64,000 nt of DNA from contig NZ_LLEI02000032.1 in assembly GCF_001399455.2 (NCBI RefSeq), forward strand, positions 1-64,000. The letters are read 5' to 3'. Below, piece by piece: positions 27,799-37,598 of this stretch. The stretch comes from Vibrio bivalvicida (lineage in GTDB: Bacteria; Pseudomonadota; Gammaproteobacteria; Enterobacterales; Vibrionaceae). Numbering within the stretch: position 1 is the stretch's first letter; each line of letters starts with the position of its first letter. Below the pieces are notes generated by a model. The model worked only from the letters and a program-made list of their open reading frames with translations, did no database searches and was not told where the DNA came from. Both the position numbers and the translations under genes were made by a program.

Positions 27799-29679
27799 CT
27801 AGATTGTGAATTTCTGGCAGTCTTGATTCAAGCTGCCAGACCTTTCTTCAACAACACCACTAACACTTTTCAGCTGTTCATTGTTTTGCTCTAGTTCTTT
27901 CATCGCAGCAGAGATTTGCGTCATATTGTCGGCCATAGATTGACTGGTTGTCGCTAGCTCTTTAATAGAGGAGAAGATCACTTCCGTTTGATGTGAAGCT
28001 TCGTCTGCTTTTTCGGTGATCAGTTTAAGCGCATCCATCGCTTCTTGTCCGCGCTGACGCCCCGCCGACATCGACGTTTCAGATTGACCGATAAACTGAA
28101 TAACCTCAGCGCTCTCTTTTTTCATTGTGTCGATGGTGCCTGAAATTTCTGTTACCGCGTCAACCGTTCGAACGGCTAAGCTACGGACTTCATCCGCAAC
28201 AACGGCAAAACCCCGCCCTTGCTCACCAGCCCTCGCCGCTTCAATCGCCGCATTAAGAGCAAGCAAATTAGTTTGCTCCGCGATACCGTTGATAATTTCC
28301 ATCACTGAATCAACTTTCGACGAGGCTTGTTCGAGCAACTGAATGTGGCTAGCAGCAGAGGTTAATATCGTACCGACCTCTTCAAGTGAGCCAATTGCGG
28401 CGCCAATTACTTTTGCCCCTTCTTCTGCAGCATGGGTTGAAGAGCGAGAAATCTCTGATACAAACTCTAGTGAATTTGACACTTCTTGGGTCGTTACACT
28501 CACCTCTTCTGTTGCCGAAGCTAAAAGTTGGGTTTGCCCTAGCACTTCAGATTGGTGATGTACCAACATATCAAGCCCTTGATTTAGCTCTACAGCGTTA
28601 CCTGATAGCGCTTGACTACTTTCTTGCACTCCTCTGACCAAGCCACCTAGGTTTTCACAACTTTCATTGATACTGTTCGCTAATTGATTAAACTCATCGT
28701 TAGGGTTTTTCGTCATCATCATTCGTTGAGATAGATCCCCATTTGAAAGCCCATGCAACACTTTACGTGTTCTCGCTAAAGATTTAGCCAATGATGTGCT
28801 TTGCATTACAAAAATTGCAACAGTAAATACAGCTAACACTACACACGCAACAAGTATCGACCAAAGTGTTTGCTCAGATGTTTTCTCCGCAGATGATTGA
28901 TACTGAGTAGAAATGCCTTCTAAATCGTTGGTAATAATGGCGATCAATTGGGTCAGTTGCGACTTTGAGCTTAGTAGCTGCTGCTCAACGGTACCAAGTT
29001 GGCGTGAAAGTTCACTCACTCTTACGAATGTGGATTTGTATTGTTCGATCTCTTTTTCATAAAGTTCAAGCATGGCATAAACATTAGACATGCTTTCAAA
29101 ACTCCCCATGGCGCGATTGAACAGCTTTAGATTCTCTTCATTTGGTTGTAACAAATAATTTTGCTGTGATTTCACCATGGCTTGGAAATCTGAGTTAAGC
29201 GTTACCATGCCTGTTTCTTCAATTTTCTTTTCAATGGTATTGGCCAACTGCTTAAGCTCACCCAGTTTTCCTTCGTCAATAGTAAACCCCAGTTCTTGCT
29301 TAAGATTCAACCAAGGATTCGCTGCTGACTCAAACACTTTTACATTACGCTTAAGGTTATCTGCTTGGTTAGTCAGGCTTAATTTGATGAGAAACTCTAC
29401 ATCCTCGTTAACCGCAGTAACAATCTCCGCGATTTCCTGCTTTGCCTGAGAGACTTGGGCGCCATTCAAATTATCTAAGTTACTACTTAACGTCAGAATC
29501 TTGGCCTGAGTCTGGTAAATGGACATAGAGCCCGTAGAGACATCACTACTGAGGTGGTACTGATCGCTCATTTGAGTGAGTCGTGAGGATGTGAATCCTG
29601 CTAAAGCAACAAAGCCTAATGCTAAAACAACGAGAAATAGCATGACTTTTTGCTTCTGAGATAATGCAAGCATATCCAT
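27799..29679 (-). CDS. Methyl-accepting chemotaxis protein, long helical sensor domain
   Basis: A 626-residue chemoreceptor. One membrane segment near residues 8-28, a long helical periplasmic sensor of about 250 residues (possibly the helical bimodular type), a second membrane segment near 275-300, HAMP, then the signalling domain with hairpin tip [32 protein letters not shown], summarised near 480-510. The ligand is unknown. I place the start at ATG 29679, which has AAGGGA upstream and opens directly into the membrane segment; the frame extends to 29709. It lies between pflB and pflA. Confidence 0.92.
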   Translation of the reverse strand: MDMLALSQKQKVMLFLVVLALGFVALAGFTSSRLTQMSDQYHLSSDVSTGSMSIYQTQAKILTLSSNLDNLNGAQVSQAKQEIAEIVTAVNEDVEFLIKLSLTNQADNLKRNVKVFESAANPWLNLKQELGFTIDEGKLGELKQLANTIEKKIEETGMVTLNSDFQAMVKSQQNYLLQPNEENLKLFNRAMGSFESMSNVYAMLELYEKEIEQYKSTFVRVSELSRQLGTVEQQLLSSKSQLTQLIAIITNDLEGISTQYQSSAEKTSEQTLWSILVACVVLAVFTVAIFVMQSTSLAKSLARTRKVLHGLSNGDLSQRMMMTKNPNDEFNQLANSINESCENLGGLVRGVQESSQALSGNAVELNQGLDMLVHHQSEVLGQTQLLASATEEVSVTTQEVSNSLEFVSEISRSSTHAAEEGAKVIGAAIGSLEEVGTILTSAASHIQLLEQASSKVDSVMEIINGIAEQTNLLALNAAIEAARAGEQGRGFAVVADEVRSLAVRTVDAVTEISGTIDTMKKESAEVIQFIGQSETSMSAGRQRGQEAMDALKLITEKADEASHQTEVIFSSIKELATTSQSMADNMTQISAAMKELEQNNEQLKSVSGVVEERSGSLNQDCQKFTI

Positions 29680-29907
29680 AAATAATCCCTTAACATCAGT
29701 GGTATGCATTAATACTTGTCTAGCCAGACCTTTTCTTTTTGTTATTAATATTCTTATATTTGCAACATTTTTATAACATACATTTTAGCCCAAGTATGTT
29801 TTTTTTTCTTATTTAGCAAAATGTTGTGTCTCTGAATATCAAACCCTATTTAAACCCCACTATTTGTAATAAAATAACGCACAAATTACTAAATACGAGA
29901 TGAGCAC

Positions 29908-30648
29908 ATGTCAACAACTGGTCGTATTCATTCTTTCGAGTCCTGTGGGACAGTAGACGGACCTGGTATCCGTTTTATTGTCTTTTTGCAAGGTTGCCTT
30001 ATGCGCTGTATGTACTGTCATAACCGCGATACATGGGATACTCACGGTGGTAAGGAAGTGACCGTTGAAGAGATTATTAATGAAGCCAAATCCTATCGGC
30101 ATTTTATGAATGCATCAGGAGGGGGTGTAACCTGCTCCGGTGGTGAAGCAATGCTGCAACCTGAGTTTGTCCGTGATTTTTTCCGCGCTGCACATGCAGA
30201 GGGCATTCATACATGCTTAGACACAAACGGCTACATTCGTAAGCACACCGATGTCGTGGATGAAGTGCTTGAAGCAACTGATCTTGTGATGCTTGACCTT
30301 AAACATATGCAAGACGAAGTTCACCACGATTTCATCGGTGTATCTAATAAGCGAACACTCGATTTTGCCCGCTACCTGCATAAGATTGGGCAAAAAACTT
30401 GGATTCGTTATGTCGTCGTCCCTGGCTACACCGACGATGAAGAGGCCGCACACATGCTTGGCGACTTTATTAAAGACATGGACAATATAGAAAAGATTGA
30501 GCTGCTCCCATACCACAAGCTTGGTGCGCATAAATGGGAAGCACTTGGTATCGAATATCCACTTGAAGGGACAAACCCACCTTCAAAGGAAACCATGGAC
30601 AAAATCGTATCAATTCTTGAGCAGTATCACTCAAACGTTAAATACTGA
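29908..30648 (+). CDS. pflA: Pyruvate formate-lyase activating enzyme PflA
   Basis: A 246-residue radical SAM enzyme that makes the glycyl radical on PflB. The iron-sulfur motif CxxxCxxC is [11 protein letters not shown] near residues 29-37, followed by the [11 protein letters not shown] segment that binds SAM. Length and sequence match the family. It has its own upstream region of about 200 bp and a strong terminator, so it is not transcribed from the pflB promoter as a simple operon. Confidence 0.97.
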   Translation: MSTTGRIHSFESCGTVDGPGIRFIVFLQGCLMRCMYCHNRDTWDTHGGKEVTVEEIINEAKSYRHFMNASGGGVTCSGGEAMLQPEFVRDFFRAAHAEGIHTCLDTNGYIRKHTDVVDEVLEATDLVMLDLKHMQDEVHHDFIGVSNKRTLDFARYLHKIGQKTWIRYVVVPGYTDDEEAAHMLGDFIKDMDNIEKIELLPYHKLGAHKWEALGIEYPLEGTNPPSKETMDKIVSILEQYHSNVKY

Positions 30649-30676
30649 TACCACTTCATCTCTAATTCGTAAAAAA

Positions 30677-30706
30677 TACCAACCGTCTCGGTTGGTATTT
30701 TTTTTG
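30677..30706 (+). terminator. Rho-independent terminator of pflA
   Basis: TACCAACCG-TCT-CGGTTGGTA is extended by A and T runs. It ends about 10 nt before the start codon of the next gene. Confidence 0.93.
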
Positions 30707-30714
30707 AGGTCTAG

Positions 30715-31377
30715 GTGGAATTAGACGAATTGCTTGCATTCATCTTGGTGACCATTGCGGTGCTCTTTATATGGCGCGATGTCAAACAGGTGTTGCTGCC
30801 AAAACTGATACACGAACGTTCATTTCAGAATATTTCCTTCGCGATTATCTTTGCACTGTATGTGCTTTGGTCGGCTGATGTAGGGGTGAAAGAGGGCCTG
30901 TCTATCCATTTTCTCGGGATTACTGCTCTGACCTTGATGTATGGCTGGCAGAGTGCGTTTGCTCTTGCCATCGTCATATGTGTCCTTATGGCCTTATTTG
31001 GTGAGCTTGCTTTTCAAACCATCCCTGAGTACTTAGTCTTGTCCTGCCTGTTTCCCATTGTGGTTAGTTACTCGATATTTTTGGCAAGTTATCGCTACCT
31101 ACCGAGGAATATTTTTATCTTTATATTCATCGCGGGCTTTCTCAATGGTGGGCTAACGGGCACCCTCCACCTAATCGCTAATTCTGTATATTTGAGTATT
31201 GTTACTGAATACGACTGGCAAACGATATTTGATAATTACCTGATATTCACCCCACTCCTCGCTTTTCCTGAAGGACTCCTCAACGGGATGACTGCCGCCG
31301 TTTTAGCTGTCTTTAAACCCGAGCTATTAAGGGTGTTTTCTGACAGTGACTACATCTACAATAACTATCATAAATAA
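30715..31377 (+). CDS. CbiM-like orphan membrane protein (COG3235 type)
   Basis: A 220-residue protein with about six hydrophobic segments. The C-terminal PEGLLNGMTAAVLAVFKPELL matches the CbiM/energy-coupling-factor permease family, but the metal-binding N-terminal MHIPDG of true CbiM is absent. No CbiN, CbiQ or ATPase gene lies nearby. The start is a GTG with GAGG just upstream, directly after the pflA terminator, so transcription may depend on readthrough or on a promoter inside pflA. Function is unknown; a cobalt or nickel link is only a possibility. Confidence 0.75.
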   Translation: MELDELLAFILVTIAVLFIWRDVKQVLLPKLIHERSFQNISFAIIFALYVLWSADVGVKEGLSIHFLGITALTLMYGWQSAFALAIVICVLMALFGELAFQTIPEYLVLSCLFPIVVSYSIFLASYRYLPRNIFIFIFIAGFLNGGLTGTLHLIANSVYLSIVTEYDWQTIFDNYLIFTPLLAFPEGLLNGMTAAVLAVFKPELLRVFSDSDYIYNNYHK

Positions 31378-31505
31378 CAAGCAAAATTGTTGCTGAATCT
31401 TTGTGCTTTTCATATTAAATATGTGTTGAGATCATGTTTCACTCAACAAGGAACAGATAACCTAAGCACATTAAAAATGTATTAGATTATTTTAGTGAGG
31501 CCACC

Positions 31506-32006
31506 ATGGAAATGACCAACGCTCAACGTTTGATCCTATCTAACCAGTACTACCTGATGTCGCAATTAGATCAAGAAAATGCAGCCAAGTACCAGCGTCT
31601 ACAGACTATTGTCGAGCGCGGATACGAACTTCAAATGCGAGAACTTAACAAAGATTTTGGTTGTTTAGTTGAAGCTGAGTGTCGCGAAATTATCGACATT
31701 ATGGAGATGTATCACGCGATGCAAGAATCCAACAAAATGCTTTCTGAACAGGAGCAACAAGATGTTGACCAGCGCCGCTTAACTTTCTTAGGTTTCGATA
31801 TTGCTTCTGAGGCACAACTTGTAAATTACGTACGCTTCCTAATTGACTCAGAAGGCCTTTACCCACAATTTAGTAAAGGTGAACACCACTTTAATGCGCA
31901 AATGCCAATGCTAGACAAGTACCGTCGTATGCTAAACACATGGCGTAACTGCCCGCGCCAGTATCATTTGTGTGCAAATGAACTCAAGCAGATCTTCAAT
32001 GCCTAG
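31506..32006 (+). CDS. yfbU: YfbU family protein
   Basis: A 166-residue cytoplasmic helical protein matching YfbU of E. coli in length and sequence ([16 protein letters not shown] start, [13 protein letters not shown] end). The molecular function of the family is not clear. GAGG precedes the ATG by about 5 nt. It is a single gene with its own terminator. Confidence 0.92.
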   Translation: MEMTNAQRLILSNQYYLMSQLDQENAAKYQRLQTIVERGYELQMRELNKDFGCLVEAECREIIDIMEMYHAMQESNKMLSEQEQQDVDQRRLTFLGFDIASEAQLVNYVRFLIDSEGLYPQFSKGEHHFNAQMPMLDKYRRMLNTWRNCPRQYHLCANELKQIFNA

Positions 32007-32022
32007 AGCCTAAATGACCAAG

Positions 32023-32052
32023 AAAAAAGGGACTATTCAGTCCCTTTTTTTT
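32023..32052. terminator. Bidirectional terminator, yfbU / chemoreceptor
   Basis: AAAAAAGGGACT-ATTC-AGTCCCTTTTTT lies between two convergent genes. Confidence 0.95.
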
Positions 32053-32069
32053 ATTTTAATAACAAATAG

Positions 32070-33956
32070 TTATGATAACTTGAATGTTGCAACTTTAGCA
32101 CTTAGCTCTTCAGCTTGGCTCTTAACTTGGAACGACTCCTCAGAACTTTGATTTACACCAACAACCAATTGGTCTGCGACATCTTTAATTGACGTAATGT
32201 TCTGAGTAATTTCGCTAGTGACGTGAGTTTGCTCTTCCGCAGCGGTAGCAATTTGCGTCGCCATATCACTGATCAGTGTAACCGCTTGGTTGATTTCACC
32301 CAGCGCATTGGCCGCTCTGTCTGCATCTTCTACTGAAAGCCCTGCGAGATCAGCGCTGTTGTGCATAATAGACACCGCCCTACTCGTTGTTTCTTGAAGA
32401 ACAGCAATCGTGTTTTTAATCTCTTCTGTTGATGAGTGAGTACGTTGAGAAAGTACGCGAACTTCATCTGCAACGACAGCGAAACCTCTACCTTGTTCAC
32501 CTGCTCTAGCTGCTTCAATTGCTGCATTCAATGCCAGTAAATTTGTTTGCTCTGCAATACCTTGAATCGTAGACAACACGGTTGAAATTTCTTGACCGTG
32601 TCGCTCAAGATCACCCACAACATCGCTCGCGCTTTGTAGTTCATTGGCAAGTTTATTTATCGAACCTTTAGTGTTTTCCACTAACTCATGTCCACTTTCA
32701 GTACTTACTGTTGAATCTTGAGCGGCTTGCGCCGTTCTCTCGGCATGTGATGCAATTTCTTGCGTCGCACTTGCCAATTCTGTCACTGCGGTAGCAACCA
32801 TTGTAATCTCTTGTTGTTGATGATGTATCTCATCAACAGAGCTTTGGGCACGACGTGTACTTGATTCAGACTGTTGTGTGAGCTGAGATGATTGCTCGCG
32901 GATATGGCCAATTAATTGTTGCAAACTACCAACAAAAGTATTGAAATTGTGTGCAAGTTTGCCAACTTCATCTTGTGACTCCACCTTAATACGCTGAGTC
33001 AAATCACCGCTACCATTTGCTATCTGTTCTAACGCTAAGGAAACATTGTTTAGAGGACGGAACAGTATGTTACACAATAGGTTAAACAAAATTGTACAGA
33101 TTACGACAACAATACCAGTAACAAGGAGTTGCCCCCATACTGCGCTAAATAAAGGTGATACCAAAGAGTCATAATCAACGACAATGACCGTCGTTAGCCC
33201 TCTGCCATCAATCGATTTCGCATAAACGACTGACGTTTTACCAAGCACTTCAACATTGATATTGTGCCCTGAAGCTACTGCTTGCTTAATTGAACTCTCA
33301 TTCAGACCGAGTTCTTGCAGCGACTTGTTGAGCAGCTTGGTGTCTTGATGAGCAAAAACCTTACCTTGATCATTAGCGATAAACATATAACCGTCACCAG
33401 GTAGGATAACCTTCTCCATACCACTCAAGATATCAGTAATTTCGACGTCAGCACCGAGTACTACTTGTTGTCCGTGAAGATCTAAAGCCTTCCCTAAAGA
33501 TACAACATTCGCACCTGTCGCTGCTGCAACCGTAGGGTTATCCATAAACACTTTGCTTGGTTGCTTCACCGCGTTCTTATACCATCCCCACACACGTGGA
33601 TCATCATTGCCGGAAGGTAGAACGACTCCATTGGCGTTATCTTGCCCGCCATTCGGGTATGCTAGAAACACATTATCGAAACTTGCAGAACTTTTAACTT
33701 GTTTGAGGTGTGTAACGATATCTTGCTGCTTGGACTCTTGAGATAGCGAAGTTAGCGCTCTCTCTTTTGATAGAATCCAATCTGATACATATTGGTTATA
33801 TGATGATGCAGTGCTTTCAAGACGCTGCTCTACTTCAACATTTAGCCTTTCTAGTGAAGCTCGAAACGAAAGTCCTTCAACCAACAGTCCCCCGATGACT
33901 ATGGCAACACTCGCTGAGATCGCGAGTTTATTTTTCAGTGATAATTTTTTTAGCAT
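32070..33956 (-). CDS. Methyl-accepting chemotaxis protein with Cache sensor
   Basis: A 628-residue chemoreceptor. A membrane segment near residues 12-30 is followed by a periplasmic sensor of about 230 residues with the double-Cache style ([37 protein letters not shown]). A second membrane segment near 270-295, HAMP, and the conserved signalling tip [21 protein letters not shown] follow. Double-Cache receptors commonly bind amino acids or organic acids; the ligand here is not predictable. It is divergent from the prkA cluster. Confidence 0.95.
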   Translation of the reverse strand: MLKKLSLKNKLAISASVAIVIGGLLVEGLSFRASLERLNVEVEQRLESTASSYNQYVSDWILSKERALTSLSQESKQQDIVTHLKQVKSSASFDNVFLAYPNGGQDNANGVVLPSGNDDPRVWGWYKNAVKQPSKVFMDNPTVAAATGANVVSLGKALDLHGQQVVLGADVEITDILSGMEKVILPGDGYMFIANDQGKVFAHQDTKLLNKSLQELGLNESSIKQAVASGHNINVEVLGKTSVVYAKSIDGRGLTTVIVVDYDSLVSPLFSAVWGQLLVTGIVVVICTILFNLLCNILFRPLNNVSLALEQIANGSGDLTQRIKVESQDEVGKLAHNFNTFVGSLQQLIGHIREQSSQLTQQSESSTRRAQSSVDEIHHQQQEITMVATAVTELASATQEIASHAERTAQAAQDSTVSTESGHELVENTKGSINKLANELQSASDVVGDLERHGQEISTVLSTIQGIAEQTNLLALNAAIEAARAGEQGRGFAVVADEVRVLSQRTHSSTEEIKNTIAVLQETTSRAVSIMHNSADLAGLSVEDADRAANALGEINQAVTLISDMATQIATAAEEQTHVTSEITQNITSIKDVADQLVVGVNQSSEESFQVKSQAEELSAKVATFKLS

Positions 33957-34266
33957 TTCCCGTCACTTTTGTTTTATTTATGTGGATACTCTATTTAAAT
34001 CAACCATATTATATTTCGAGGCAAAAAATAAATCATGATCTAGCTCGTAACTTAACAATTCTATTAGGCATTCATTTACCAGATAAATATCTAATTTTGA
34101 ACGTTACATTTCAGCGTGGTCTGACAACTAGCTCTCGGTCACAAATTGCAATTAAACACATATTTTTTAAGCAAAATTCTAAAAGCCAACTAATCTTAAG
34201 TAAGAAAGGATTTGCTTTTCTATGCGGGTTTATTGTCAGTTTGACAGGTTCAGAGGGGAATTCATT
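33957..34266. other. 310-bp intergenic region between chemoreceptor and prkA
   Basis: AT-rich DNA with no supportable gene. It must hold the promoters of the chemoreceptor (minus) and prkA (plus). I looked for a sigma-54 GG/GC pair at the right spacing, as reported for E. coli yeaGH, and did not find a convincing one. No sigma-28 motif was seen either. Confidence 0.5.
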
Positions 34267-36201
34267 ATGAGTATTTTCGACCATTTCCAAGCGCGCTACG
34301 AAGCCTCAAAGGATGAGGAATTATCAATACAAGATTTTTTAGCGCTTTGTAAAGACGACAAGAGCGCTTACGCCAATGCTGCAGAGCGACTATTGATGGC
34401 AATTGGTGAGCCAGAGGTTATTGATACCGCACAAGACCCACAACTGAGTCGTATTTTCTCCAATCGCGTCATCTCTCGTTACGACACATTTAAAGATTTC
34501 TATGGTATGGAAGATGCCATCGAGCAAATTGTTTCCTACCTCAAACACGCCGCTCAAGGGCTTGAAGAGCGCAAACAAATTCTGTATTTACTCGGTCCCG
34601 TAGGTGGCGGTAAATCATCTTTGGCAGAAAAGCTCAAAGCACTAATGCAACAGGTGCCAGTTTATGTGCTTTCCGCCAATGGCGAACGTAGCCCAGTCAA
34701 TGACCACCCGTTCTGCTTATTTGATGTCAATGAAGACGGTGATTTACTCAAGCAAGAATACGGGATTGAAAAGCGCTATTTGCGCTCGATTATGTCGCCT
34801 TGGGCGGCAAAACGCCTCCATGAGTTTGGCGGCGATATCTCTAAGTTCAAAGTGGTGAAAGTAAGACCATCTATTCTAGACCAACTTGCGATCGCTAAAA
34901 CCGAGCCAGGTGATGAAAATAACCAAGATATCTCATCGCTCGTAGGTAAAGTGGACATTCGACAACTAGAGCATTTTTCTCAAGACGATCCTGATGCTTA
35001 CAGCTACTCAGGAGCGCTATGTCGTGCTAACCAGGGCTTGATGGAGTTCGTAGAGATGTTCAAAGCGCCAATCAAAGTGCTTCACCCTCTATTAACTGCA
35101 ACCCAAGAAGGCAACTACAATGGTACTGAAGGTCTGTCTGCCCTACCATTTGATGGCATGATTCTCGCCCACTCTAACGAATCCGAGTGGCAGACATTCC
35201 GTAACAACAAGAACAACGAAGCATTCCTCGACCGTGTTTACATCGTCAAAGTTCCTTACTGTCTGCGTGTAGCAGAAGAAGTCAAAATCTACCAAAAACT
35301 GCTCGACCACTCGGAGTTGTCGAAAGCACCGTGCTCACCGAGTACGTTAGAGTTGTTATCGCAATTTAGTATTCTTTCTCGCCTAAAAGAGCCTGAAAAC
35401 TCATCCATCTTCTCTAAGATGAGAGTGTACGATGGTGAAACATTAAAAGACACAGACCCTAAAGCTAAAAGCTATCAAGAATACCGCGACTTTGCAGGTG
35501 TGGATGAAGGTATGTCGGGGTTATCGACACGTTTCGCATTTAAGATCTTATCGCGCGTGTTTAACTTCGATCAAACAGAGGTCGCAGCTAACCCCGTTCA
35601 TCTTTTTTATGTCATTGAACAACAAATTGAACGTGAACAGTTCCCACAAGAAACCGCTGAGAAGTATCTCGAATTCTTAAAAGGTTACTTAGTACCACGT
35701 TATGTCGAGTTTATTGGCAAAGAAATTCAAACCGCATACCTAGAGTCTTACTCAGAATACGGTCAGAATATTTTTGACCGCTACGTCACTTATGCAGATT
35801 TCTGGATTCAGGATCAAGAGTATCGCGATCCAGAAACAGGTCAGCTATTTGACCGCTCTGCGTTAAACAACGAACTAGAAAAAATCGAAAAAACAGCCGG
35901 TATAAGCAACCCGAAAGATTTCCGCAACGAAATCGTCAACTTTGTGCTTCGTGCTCGTGCCAACAACAACGGGACTAACCCAGTTTGGACAAGTTACGAG
36001 AAACTGCGCACTGTGATTGAGAAAAAAATGTTCTCGAATACAGAAGAGTTGCTGCCAGTTATCTCCTTCAACACTAAGACCTCTTCTGAAGATCAGAAGA
36101 AACACGACGATTTCGTCGCTCGTATGATGGAAAAAGGCTATACAGAGAAACAAGTCCGCTTGCTATCTGAATGGTATCTACGCGTACGTAAATCTTCGTA
36201 A
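34267..36201 (+). CDS. prkA: PrkA serine protein kinase (YeaG)
   Basis: A 644-residue protein equal in length to E. coli YeaG and nearly collinear with it. A AAA+ module with Walker A GPVGGGKSS near residue 107 is followed by the C-terminal PrkA kinase domain. The YeaG-YeaH-SpoVR set is induced in starvation and stationary phase in enterobacteria. I chose ATG 34267 (MSIFDHF) because AGAGGGG lies 8 nt upstream and E. coli YeaG begins there; an upstream in-frame ATG at 34222 is unlikely. First gene of the cluster. Confidence 0.96.
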   Translation: MSIFDHFQARYEASKDEELSIQDFLALCKDDKSAYANAAERLLMAIGEPEVIDTAQDPQLSRIFSNRVISRYDTFKDFYGMEDAIEQIVSYLKHAAQGLEERKQILYLLGPVGGGKSSLAEKLKALMQQVPVYVLSANGERSPVNDHPFCLFDVNEDGDLLKQEYGIEKRYLRSIMSPWAAKRLHEFGGDISKFKVVKVRPSILDQLAIAKTEPGDENNQDISSLVGKVDIRQLEHFSQDDPDAYSYSGALCRANQGLMEFVEMFKAPIKVLHPLLTATQEGNYNGTEGLSALPFDGMILAHSNESEWQTFRNNKNNEAFLDRVYIVKVPYCLRVAEEVKIYQKLLDHSELSKAPCSPSTLELLSQFSILSRLKEPENSSIFSKMRVYDGETLKDTDPKAKSYQEYRDFAGVDEGMSGLSTRFAFKILSRVFNFDQTEVAANPVHLFYVIEQQIEREQFPQETAEKYLEFLKGYLVPRYVEFIGKEIQTAYLESYSEYGQNIFDRYVTYADFWIQDQEYRDPETGQLFDRSALNNELEKIEKTAGISNPKDFRNEIVNFVLRARANNNGTNPVWTSYEKLRTVIEKKMFSNTEELLPVISFNTKTSSEDQKKHDDFVARMMEKGYTEKQVRLLSEWYLRVRKSS

Positions 36202-36226
36202 TAGCAGTGTTTTAGCCCATGAAATC

Positions 36227-36253
36227 CCTACCAGAGGTTAACGCTCTGGTAGG
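36227..36253 (+). repeat. Intercistronic hairpin between prkA and yeaH
   Basis: CCTACCAGAG (36227-36236) and CTCTGGTAGG (36244-36253) form a perfect 10-bp stem with loop GTTAACG. No T run follows, so it is more likely an mRNA processing or stability element than a terminator. Confidence 0.65.
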
Positions 36254-36317
36254 AGATTGGATATATAAGTGTCTGTCGACATTTAAAGGCAGGTACGTAA
36301 GAGATAAGGGGTGACTC

Positions 36318-37589
36318 ATGGCGCAATTTATTGACCGACGACTGAACGGCAAAAATAAAAGTGCGGTTAACCGCCAGCGCTTTTTACGCCGCCATAAAGA
36401 GCAGATTAAAGAATCTGTGGCGGATGCGGTAAATCGCCGTTCAATCACCAACACTGAAACTGGTGAAGACGTTGCAATTCCGCATAAAGACATCAAAGAG
36501 CCAGTCTTTCATCAAGGCAAAGGCGGCCTGAAAGAACGTGTCCATCCGGGCAATGACCAATTCATTACCGGTGATAAAATCGAACGACCTAAAGGTGGAG
36601 GTCAAGGCGGTGGTTCTGGGGAAGGCGAGGCCAGCGCAGACGGTGAAGGCCAAGACGATTTTGTATTCCAGATTTCTAAAGATGAATACCTCGATATTCT
36701 GTTTGAAGATCTAGAGTTACCGAACTTAGAAAAAAATCAAATAGCCAAAATCACTGAGTGGAAAACTCATCGTGCGGGTTATCAAACCGCTGGGGTTCCC
36801 GCTAATATTGCGATCGTAAAGTCGCTTCAGCAATCACTCGCACGCCGAACAGCAATGACAGCAGGTAAAAAGCGCATGCTTCGCGAACTTGAAGAAGAAC
36901 TCGATCGCGTAAAAATGTCTGAACCTGCACAAATGCTTGAGGAGAAGCGGCTGCAAGAAGAGATCAAAGCTCTACGTCGCAAGCTTGATGCGGTGCCATT
37001 TATCGACACCTTTGATTTACGTTTCAAAAACTACGAACGCCGCCCAGTTCCATCAAGCCAAGCCGTGATGTTCTGTTTAATGGATGTTTCTGGCTCAATG
37101 GATCAAGCAACTAAAGACATCGCAAAACGTTTTTATGTTCTGCTCTACTTGTTCTTAACTCGCACCTACGAAAATGTAGAAGTGGTGTTTATCCGCCACC
37201 ATACTCAAGCTAAGGAAGTCGATGAGCATGAGTTTTTCTATTCTCAAGAAACCGGGGGGACCATAGTTTCAAGTGCTCTAAAACTGATGAACGAAATTGT
37301 AGCCGATCGCTACCCCGTTGGGGAGTGGAACATCTATGCGGCTCAAGCTTCAGATGGCGACAACTGGGCAGATGATTCTCCACGTTGCCGCGAGCTACTA
37401 ACAAAAAACCTATTGCCAAACTGCCAATACTATTCATACATCGAAATCACTCGCCGCTCTCATCAAACATTGTGGCACGAGTACGAAAAGCTTGAGGGTG
37501 CCTTCCCCAACTTTGCGATGAAAAACATTCGTAACGTTGAGGATATTTTCCCTGTATTTAGAGAGCTTTTCAAAAAAGAGACTGCTTAG
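36318..37589 (+). CDS. yeaH: YeaH/YhbH family VWA-like protein
   Basis: A 423-residue UPF0229 protein. The N-terminal basic segment ([23 protein letters not shown]) and a Gly/Ser-rich linker near residues 94-110 precede a von Willebrand A-like domain with the metal-site motif DVSGSM near residue 256. It works with the PrkA kinase and SpoVR, probably as an adaptor. It lies 116 bp after prkA, with a strong hairpin in the gap, and 9 bp before spoVR. Confidence 0.94.
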   Translation: MAQFIDRRLNGKNKSAVNRQRFLRRHKEQIKESVADAVNRRSITNTETGEDVAIPHKDIKEPVFHQGKGGLKERVHPGNDQFITGDKIERPKGGGQGGGSGEGEASADGEGQDDFVFQISKDEYLDILFEDLELPNLEKNQIAKITEWKTHRAGYQTAGVPANIAIVKSLQQSLARRTAMTAGKKRMLRELEEELDRVKMSEPAQMLEEKRLQEEIKALRRKLDAVPFIDTFDLRFKNYERRPVPSSQAVMFCLMDVSGSMDQATKDIAKRFYVLLYLFLTRTYENVEVVFIRHHTQAKEVDEHEFFYSQETGGTIVSSALKLMNEIVADRYPVGEWNIYAAQASDGDNWADDSPRCRELLTKNLLPNCQYYSYIEITRRSHQTLWHEYEKLEGAFPNFAMKNIRNVEDIFPVFRELFKKETA

Positions 37590-37598
37590 GGAGGCCGT

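Noticed and set aside
34205..34230. A possible sigma-54 promoter (GG...GC) before prkA
   Set aside because: E. coli yeaGH uses sigma-54, but here the GG and GC are not at the required 10-bp spacing and the flanking bases do not fit TGGCAC-N5-TTGC.
33938..34270. A 110-residue plus-strand frame in the chemoreceptor-prkA gap
   Set aside because: AT-rich intergenic sequence with hydrophobic low-complexity translation, beginning inside the divergent gene's 5' end and overlapping the prkA start; no ribosome site.
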